Below, in pieces: positions 6,266 to 10,627 of a stretch of 10,627 nucleotides of DNA (position 1 is its first letter; each line of letters starts with the position of its first letter). Origin of the DNA: Bacteroidota bacterium (GTDB lineage Bacteria > Bacteroidota > Bacteroidia > Bacteroidales > UBA4417); assembly GCA_020048595.1 (NCBI GenBank), contig JAIFMH010000271.1, positions 1-10,627 of the forward strand, written 5' to 3'. The notes under the pieces were generated by a model. That model made no database searches. It was not told the origin of the DNA and saw nothing but the letters and a program-made list of their open reading frames with translations. The translations under genes were made by a program, and so were the position numbers.

Positions 6266-6658
6266 TTAGCATGAACATTTGATTGGTATTTCAAAAGAAT
6301 TATCCGTTCCTTCGGTTGCATAGCCATCAAATTTCCACCATTCAATTCCACCGATCAGCTCTTTAACTTTAAAACCGAGCTTTGTCATATTTAATGCACC
6401 TTTTGTTGATGCATTACAGCCTATTCCATCGCAATAACAAATGTAAGTTTTACTTCTGTCTAAAAGCTTTGTGCTGTTTTCATCCATAGTTCTGTGCGGA
6501 ATATTTATGGCGCCGGGTATATGTTCTTTCTCAAACCCCAATGGCTGTCGTGTATCTAATGGAACTATATTTTCTCCATTTTCAAGAGCGTTGAACAAGT
6601 CGGAAGCATCCATTTCGAAATCCAGTTTATGCTGATAATATTCTATTTGTTTTTCCAT
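6266..6658 (-). CDS. Single-domain rhodanese-like protein
   Basis: Rhodanese domains carry sulfane sulfur as a persulfide on an active-site cysteine. From the ATG at 6658 the product is 130 residues and covers one domain: the VPLDTRQPLGFEKEHIPGAINIPH segment (32-55; the canonical DxR...HIPGA pattern) and the active loop YICYCDGIGCNASTKGA (72-88), with the probable catalytic Cys76, then GFKVKELIGGIEWWKFDGY (95-113). The loop CDGIGCNAS differs from the classical CRxGxR[ST] loop: it lacks the arginine and has a second cysteine (Cys81). The protein ends in KCSC, adding Cys128 and Cys130. No signal peptide, so cytoplasmic. The start at 6658 is preferred to the one at 6715, which would add 19 residues unlike the family. 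The gene stands alone, convergent with the desaturase with only 31 bp between stop codons. The partner and sulfur donor are unknown. Confidence 0.88.
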   Translation of the reverse strand: MEKQIEYYQHKLDFEMDASDLFNALENGENIVPLDTRQPLGFEKEHIPGAINIPHRTMDENSTKLLDRSKTYICYCDGIGCNASTKGALNMTKLGFKVKELIGGIEWWKFDGYATEGTDNSFEIPIKCSC

Positions 6659-6899
6659 ATTTTTTATTCTTTTAAACCAAACAGATGGTGAATGATATTT
6701 GTTTTTAATCTTCAATTTATACGTGTTCAGAATTAAAATAGTCCTGATCCATTTAATTGCGGCACAGAATCAGGATTCGATACAGTTTAAACTATAACAA
6801 GCTTTAAAAAATATTTTAAAAAGATTCTTATTTCCTGTTCTTGAATGAAAGCAATTTATACCTTTATGCTTTCAATTTCATTGATAAAATTTTCCTTTT
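6659..6899. promoter_or_regulatory. Divergent spacer between rhodanese and transglutaminase-like genes
   Basis: This 241-bp AT-rich spacer must carry promoters for both divergent genes. Toward the plus-strand gene, TACCTTTA (6859-6866) matches the -7 consensus TAnnTTTG except at the last base, with a TTG at 6841-6843, 15 bases upstream, which is shorter than the usual spacing. No strong candidate was seen toward the rhodanese gene. No gene or RNA is visible. Confidence 0.3.
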
Positions 6900-8858
6900 A
6901 TGAAACAAATATCTCTGCTGATCCTGCAAGCTTTTATTGCAGTTTCGATTTCATTTGCTGGTCCTTATGATGATCTGATCAAAAAAGCCGGCGACAAAAA
7001 AACATTCCCGGGATCAAATGTGGTTATTGTTTTCGACAGCACACGGGTCGAAATGATGGAAACCGGTTTGAGCCACAATTTTATTCACCGGTTGTACAAA
7101 GTGCTCACACCTGAAGGTGCTAAAAGTTTGTCAGTCATCAAATTCGATTACGATCCGCTCTCGGCATGGTCGGAGATAAGGGGAGTTACAATTTATCATG
7201 CCGACGGAACTCAAACGGTTCTTGATACTTCGCAGGTACTCGATTATCCGCAGCCTGCCCGTGCCATTTACTGGGGAGCACGCGAAAAAATGATTGATGT
7301 CGGACGCCTGGAACCCGGTGATGCTGTTGATGTTCACCTGTTCCGGAAAGGATTTACTTACGCTCTGCTGGGTGGAGGTGATGATGACGAAAGATACATT
7401 CCACCAATGAAAGGACATTTCTATGATATTGTTCCGTTCTACAGCAGCGATCCGATCCTGGTTAAAGTTTACCAGATTAATGTTCCTGATACCAAGGTGC
7501 TTCAGTACGAAGTATATAATGGAGAAGTTGCCTCAAAAATGTGGCGCAAAGACGGAAAGTTCGTGTATACATTTTCGAGAAAGGACATCTCTCCATTTAA
7601 GGGAGAACCCCGTTCGGTTGATGCTTCGGATGTAGCTCCAAAATTACTGATGAGTACCAGCCCCGACTGGAAATCGAAGAGCACCTGGTTTTACGGCGTA
7701 AATGAAGATTATAAGAGTTTTGAAGCCAATGACGAAATTAGGAAGAAAGTAAATGAATTGCTGCGCGATGCCCGCGATGAAAATGATTCAATAACCATAC
7801 TTACTCACTGGGCAGGCGACGAAATCCGTTACCTTGGTGTTAGTATGGGCAAAGGCGAAGGGTACACGCTTCACAGCGGCGAAATGAATTTTACCGATCG
7901 TTGCGGTGTTTGTAAAGATAAGGCCGGAATGCTGATCACTATGCTACGAGCAGCCGGTTTCGAAGCATATCCTGCAATGACCATGGCCGGTTCGCGTATC
8001 GATTATATTCCTGCCGATCAGTTTAACCATTGTGTAACCGTTGTAAAAAGCCGTAAAGACGGGAAGTATCAACTTCTTGATCCAACCTGGGTTCCTTTTG
8101 TCCGCGAGCTTTGGTCGAGTGCCGAGCAGCAGCAGAATTATCTTATGGGCGTTCCCGAAGGTGCTGACCTGGGTGAAACACCAATCTCAAATCCGGAAAA
8201 TCATTACCTTAAGATGACTGGTAAAACAACCATTTTAGCTGACGGAACACTTGAAGGTGAGTATGACGTAACTGCTGAAGGGCAAACAGATGCTTCAATA
8301 CGTGGAATGTTTACACGTGCCTATTTAGCTGACTGGGCTTCCAATGTCGAAAAAGAAGTACTTCGAATTTCACCCTTAGCGCAGCTGGTAAAAGTAACTT
8401 ACGATGATCCGTATAATTACCTGGCAGGGCCGATACTGATGCATTTTAAAATCCGTATCCCTGAATATGCCACAGTTGCCGGCGATGAACTGATTTTTAC
8501 ACCTATGCTTGCATCAGGTTTTATGAGAAGAGCGATGCCTCATACTGGTTTCGACACTGGGCTTGAAGAGCGTAAATTCCCTTTCCGCGACCGTACATCA
8601 CATACTGTAGAAATGAATGAGGATATTGCATTACCGGGAATCAAAGAAATTATTTACAAGCCTGAAGCCGGATCAGGTGAAGGCAGTGGTGCAAAATTTC
8701 AGGGGATGATAAAGAGGGAAAATGCCAGTTTAAAATTTACATTCAGTGCATCCTTTCCAAAGCGGATTTATCAGCCGGAAGACTGGGATTCGTTCAGAAA
8801 AGCAGTAGCCTATCAGAATATGCTTGCTGCAGAACCTGTGATTGTAAAAGTGAAATAA
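6900..8858 (+). CDS. Exported DUF3857/transglutaminase-like protein, catalytic triad intact
   Basis: The protein has the layout of Bacteroidota exported proteins with an N-terminal DUF3857 domain and a transglutaminase-like (papain-fold) domain; their reaction is usually unknown and may be proteolysis or amide cleavage rather than cross-linking. Of 652 residues, 1-20 form a signal peptide ending SISFA before GPYDDL. Residues about 35-240 fit DUF3857 (for example the IYHADGTQ strand at 98-105). The core domain spans about 275-400: RCGVCKDKAGMLITMLRAAGFEAYPAM (334-360) supplies the catalytic cysteine, most likely Cys338, with FNHC (375-378) giving His377 and LLDPTW (392-397) giving Asp394. A beta-rich C-terminal region follows (about 435-652). 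The ATG at 6900 directly precedes the signal peptide; there is no Shine-Dalgarno sequence. A related gene follows 138 bp downstream, separated by a heptad-repeat element, and the two are probably functionally linked. Substrate unknown. Confidence 0.9.
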   Translation: MKQISLLILQAFIAVSISFAGPYDDLIKKAGDKKTFPGSNVVIVFDSTRVEMMETGLSHNFIHRLYKVLTPEGAKSLSVIKFDYDPLSAWSEIRGVTIYHADGTQTVLDTSQVLDYPQPARAIYWGAREKMIDVGRLEPGDAVDVHLFRKGFTYALLGGGDDDERYIPPMKGHFYDIVPFYSSDPILVKVYQINVPDTKVLQYEVYNGEVASKMWRKDGKFVYTFSRKDISPFKGEPRSVDASDVAPKLLMSTSPDWKSKSTWFYGVNEDYKSFEANDEIRKKVNELLRDARDENDSITILTHWAGDEIRYLGVSMGKGEGYTLHSGEMNFTDRCGVCKDKAGMLITMLRAAGFEAYPAMTMAGSRIDYIPADQFNHCVTVVKSRKDGKYQLLDPTWVPFVRELWSSAEQQQNYLMGVPEGADLGETPISNPENHYLKMTGKTTILADGTLEGEYDVTAEGQTDASIRGMFTRAYLADWASNVEKEVLRISPLAQLVKVTYDDPYNYLAGPILMHFKIRIPEYATVAGDELIFTPMLASGFMRRAMPHTGFDTGLEERKFPFRDRTSHTVEMNEDIALPGIKEIIYKPEAGSGEGSGAKFQGMIKRENASLKFTFSASFPKRIYQPEDWDSFRKAVAYQNMLAAEPVIVKVK

Positions 8859-8860
8859 AT

Positions 8861-8948
8861 ATTTACGATTTACGAATGACGAAGTACGAATGGGGAAGTA
8901 TTTGCCTTTAATCGTAAATCGTACCTCGTAAATCGTACCTAGTAAATC
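8861..8948. repeat. Heptad-period inverted repeat, site 3 (between the two DUF3857 genes)
   Basis: Beginning 2 bp after the stop codon, the left arm reads in 7-bp units: ATTTACG (8861-8867), ATTTACG (8868-8874), AATGACG (8875-8881), AAGTACG (8882-8888), then a degraded AATGGGG. The right arm holds GTAAATC at 8914, 8928 and 8942, alternating with GTACCTC (8921) and GTACCTA (8935). TACGATTTACGA (8864-8875) is the exact reverse complement of 8912-8923, a 12-bp stem. TCGTAAATCGTACC is an exact 14-bp tandem pair (8912-8925, 8926-8939). The sequence is unrelated to sites 1 and 2 but the period, dyad layout and position against a stop codon are the same. A structured RNA here could partly terminate transcription between the two genes. 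Confidence 0.8.
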
Positions 8949-8996
8949 CATCAATCTGTTAATAATAAAATTGAGCAATATTGTAATTACCACACC

Positions 8997-10627
8997 ATGA
9001 TACATAAACTAATACTTCTTGCATTAAGCCTTTTTGCAGGCATCACAGTTATAGCCCAGGAGGGAAAATCCGATGCCGTATACCAGGATCAGACCAAAGA
9101 ATATACACTTAACAAGGATGGAAGCTGGACGTATCATTACAGCCATAAGCTGCTGATAAATACATACCTGGCATTTCACAACCTGTATGGAGAAGATTTT
9201 ATTGTGTATGATCCGGCTTTTCAGAAATTGAAAGTCAACCGCTCAGTAACTACTATGGCTGATGGCAAACAAGTGGATTCACCTGAAAATGCATACAACG
9301 AATTATTGCCGGGCTTTGCAGCCAATGTTCCAACATGGAACCGACTACGCGAAATGGTTGTAACTCACACTGCGCTTGAACGTGGTGCTAGCATCGACTT
9401 CGATTATACGCTTACAACGGCTAAAGGCTATACACAGTCTATGATGGGGAATGAGCAACTCTGGATGAATTCGCCTGTGAAGAAACTTACCTTTATTATC
9501 CATGTTCCTTCCGGTGCTTCTTTTAATTACGAGCAGTTTGGTTTTCAAACAAAACCTTCAATTGTAAAAGGAGGTGGTAAAACAACCTACACATGGATAC
9601 TTAACGATCTGCCGGCAGCTATGCGGGAGGATTTCCGGCCAAAGGAACTACAAAACAGATCGAGAATCGTGTTTGTTGCCAGCGTAAAAAAGGCAGATGC
9701 AGTTGCCATATTTGCAACACAGGAAGCATTTAAGTGTGAAATTCCTGCAGATGTTAAAGCCGAAGTAACAAACGCTATATCCGGAATTGAAAAACCATTG
9801 CTGAAAGTTCTGAAACTGCAGGAAAAAGTAGCTAACGAACTGAATACCTGGCAGGTTCCGTTGCAGTATTCTGCTTATAAACTGAGAAATGTTGCCTCAA
9901 TATGGCAGAGTAATGGTGGTACCGAAGCAGAAAAAGCTGTGTTGCTTACCGCGATCCTCCGTTCACTGAATATACAGGCTGAACCGGTGGCAGTTGTTGC
10001 CGATAGATTTTACAGCAAAAAAGTTGCAAGTCCAGCAATAATTGAACGATTCCTTGTAAAAGTAAGTTTACCTGGAATGGAACCGGTTTTTCTTTCACCA
10101 ACACAATCCGATCAGCAGGATTTGAAGTATACATTAGTCGGGAGGAGAATTATTTTACTGGTTCCGGGGAAAATCCAACCTTCAGAAGTCATAACTGAAC
10201 CGAAAAACTTGCTGGCACTTTCAGGAAACCTCGCACTTACTGAAGATCTTAGCCTGAATGGTAAACTTAGCCTTGAATTGGGCGGACGATTAAACCCCTG
10301 GCTTAAATTACAGAAAGACAGTACTTCTGCATCAACCATGCTCTCGGGTGCGTTAGGAAACGGCAAAATCACCAATATTGTAAAAGGTAAAACGGATATC
10401 GATTTATCTTCTTTCAGTTTCCAGGTAACTTCAGGCACGTTCGCCACCGAAAAAGCAGATCACATATTTTTAAAACTTCCGGCTATGCCGAACGGTTCTG
10501 ATAGCTGGCATATGACTGAACTAGTGAGCAGTCGCACCGAGCCTTTGGAAATTCCTTTCACCCTTAATGAATCGTATGATCTTTTCATAACTATTCCTGA
10601 AGGAATGGCTTTGGTTTCACCTGCTGC
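8997..10627 (+). CDS. Exported DUF3857-type protein with a degenerate transglutaminase-like domain, 3' end cut
   Basis: The frame from the ATG at 8997 stays open for 543 codons to the window edge. Residues 1-20 form a signal peptide (MIHKLILLAL...VIA before QEGK). Residues about 30-235 fit a DUF3857-like domain (AFHNLYGEDFIVYDPAFQKLKV near 59-80; MADGKQVDSPENAYN near 87-101). A transglutaminase-like core is still recognisable at about 280-370, but where the upstream neighbour has GVCKDKA this protein has GTEAEKAVLLTAILRSLNIQAEPV (308-331), where it has FNHC this one has ERFL (350-353), and where it has LLDPTW this one has FLSPTQ (365-370). Cys, His and Asp are thus replaced by Glu310, Arg351 and Ser367, so it is probably not an enzyme. 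The only cysteine seen is Cys247. It may bind or regulate the same target as its intact neighbour (inference). The remaining C-terminal part is beyond the window. No Shine-Dalgarno sequence. Confidence 0.85.
   Translation, partial: MIHKLILLALSLFAGITVIAQEGKSDAVYQDQTKEYTLNKDGSWTYHYSHKLLINTYLAFHNLYGEDFIVYDPAFQKLKVNRSVTTMADGKQVDSPENAYNELLPGFAANVPTWNRLREMVVTHTALERGASIDFDYTLTTAKGYTQSMMGNEQLWMNSPVKKLTFIIHVPSGASFNYEQFGFQTKPSIVKGGGKTTYTWILNDLPAAMREDFRPKELQNRSRIVFVASVKKADAVAIFATQEAFKCEIPADVKAEVTNAISGIEKPLLKVLKLQEKVANELNTWQVPLQYSAYKLRNVASIWQSNGGTEAEKAVLLTAILRSLNIQAEPVAVVADRFYSKKVASPAIIERFLVKVSLPGMEPVFLSPTQSDQQDLKYTLVGRRIILLVPGKIQPSEVITEPKNLLALSGNLALTEDLSLNGKLSLELGGRLNPWLKLQKDSTSASTMLSGALGNGKITNIVKGKTDIDLSSFSFQVTSGTFATEKADHIFLKLPAMPNGSDSWHMTELVSSRTEPLEIPFTLNESYDLFITIPEGMALVSPA

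Noticed and set aside
8861..8948. CRISPR array
   Set aside because: Units are 7 bp, contiguous and degenerate with an inverted layout; there are no regular spacers and no cas genes nearby.
8730..9005. 91-codon minus-strand open frame over the 8859-8996 gap
   Set aside because: It runs antisense to the end of one coding gene and through the heptad-repeat arms, with no recognisable protein features.
10112..10447. 111-codon minus-strand open frame near the right edge
   Set aside because: It is antisense to the long plus-strand frame that begins at 8997 with a signal peptide and runs unbroken to the window edge.

Overview
The window looks like chromosomal DNA from a member of the Bacteroidota, most likely in or near the Bacteroidales/Marinilabiliales. 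The evidence is the gene content (acpP divergent from purN, a ptb-buk pair, an M64 peptidase, paired DUF3857/transglutaminase-like exported proteins), two exact matches to the Bacteroidota -7 promoter element TAnnTTTG, and the near absence of Shine-Dalgarno sequences. No tRNA, rRNA, CRISPR, transposase or phage gene is visible, so this reads as a core or metabolic segment rather than a mobile island.

Layout, left to right. (1) 1-216, minus: acpP, cut by the window edge. (2) 217-527: a 311-bp divergent spacer. (3) 528-1109, plus: purN. (4) 1229-2305 and 2403-3275, minus: buk and ptb, read ptb then buk, which together interconvert acyl-CoA and carboxylic acid plus ATP (butyrate or branched-chain acids). 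(5) 3560-4831, minus: an exported M64-family zinc metallopeptidase. (6) 4832-5223: gene-free spacer. (7) 5224-6234, plus: a membrane fatty acid desaturase, convergent with (8) a 130-residue rhodanese-like protein at 6266-6658, minus. (9) 6900-8858, plus: an exported DUF3857/transglutaminase-like protein with an intact Cys-His-Asp triad. (10) 8997 to the right edge, plus: a second protein of the same general architecture, cut by the window edge, in which all three catalytic positions appear to be replaced.

The strongest unexplained structure is not a gene. Three intergenic sites (about 1111-1232, 2311-2411 and 8861-8948) are built from degenerate 7-bp units arranged as inverted repeats and sit against stop codons. 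Sites 1 and 2 share an exact 13-mer (AATGGGAAATAGT). Site 3 has the same 7-bp period with an unrelated sequence. They resemble a dispersed, heptad-based repeat family. One lies inside the ptb-buk unit and could affect relative expression of the two genes.

The second point of interest is the tandem pair of one intact and one apparently catalytically dead transglutaminase-like exported protein. Functionally the window mixes lipid metabolism (acpP, desaturase), fermentation or short-chain acid metabolism (ptb-buk), purine synthesis (purN) and exported proteins of unknown substrate. Apart from ptb-buk and probably the last two genes, neighbours do not form an obvious single pathway.
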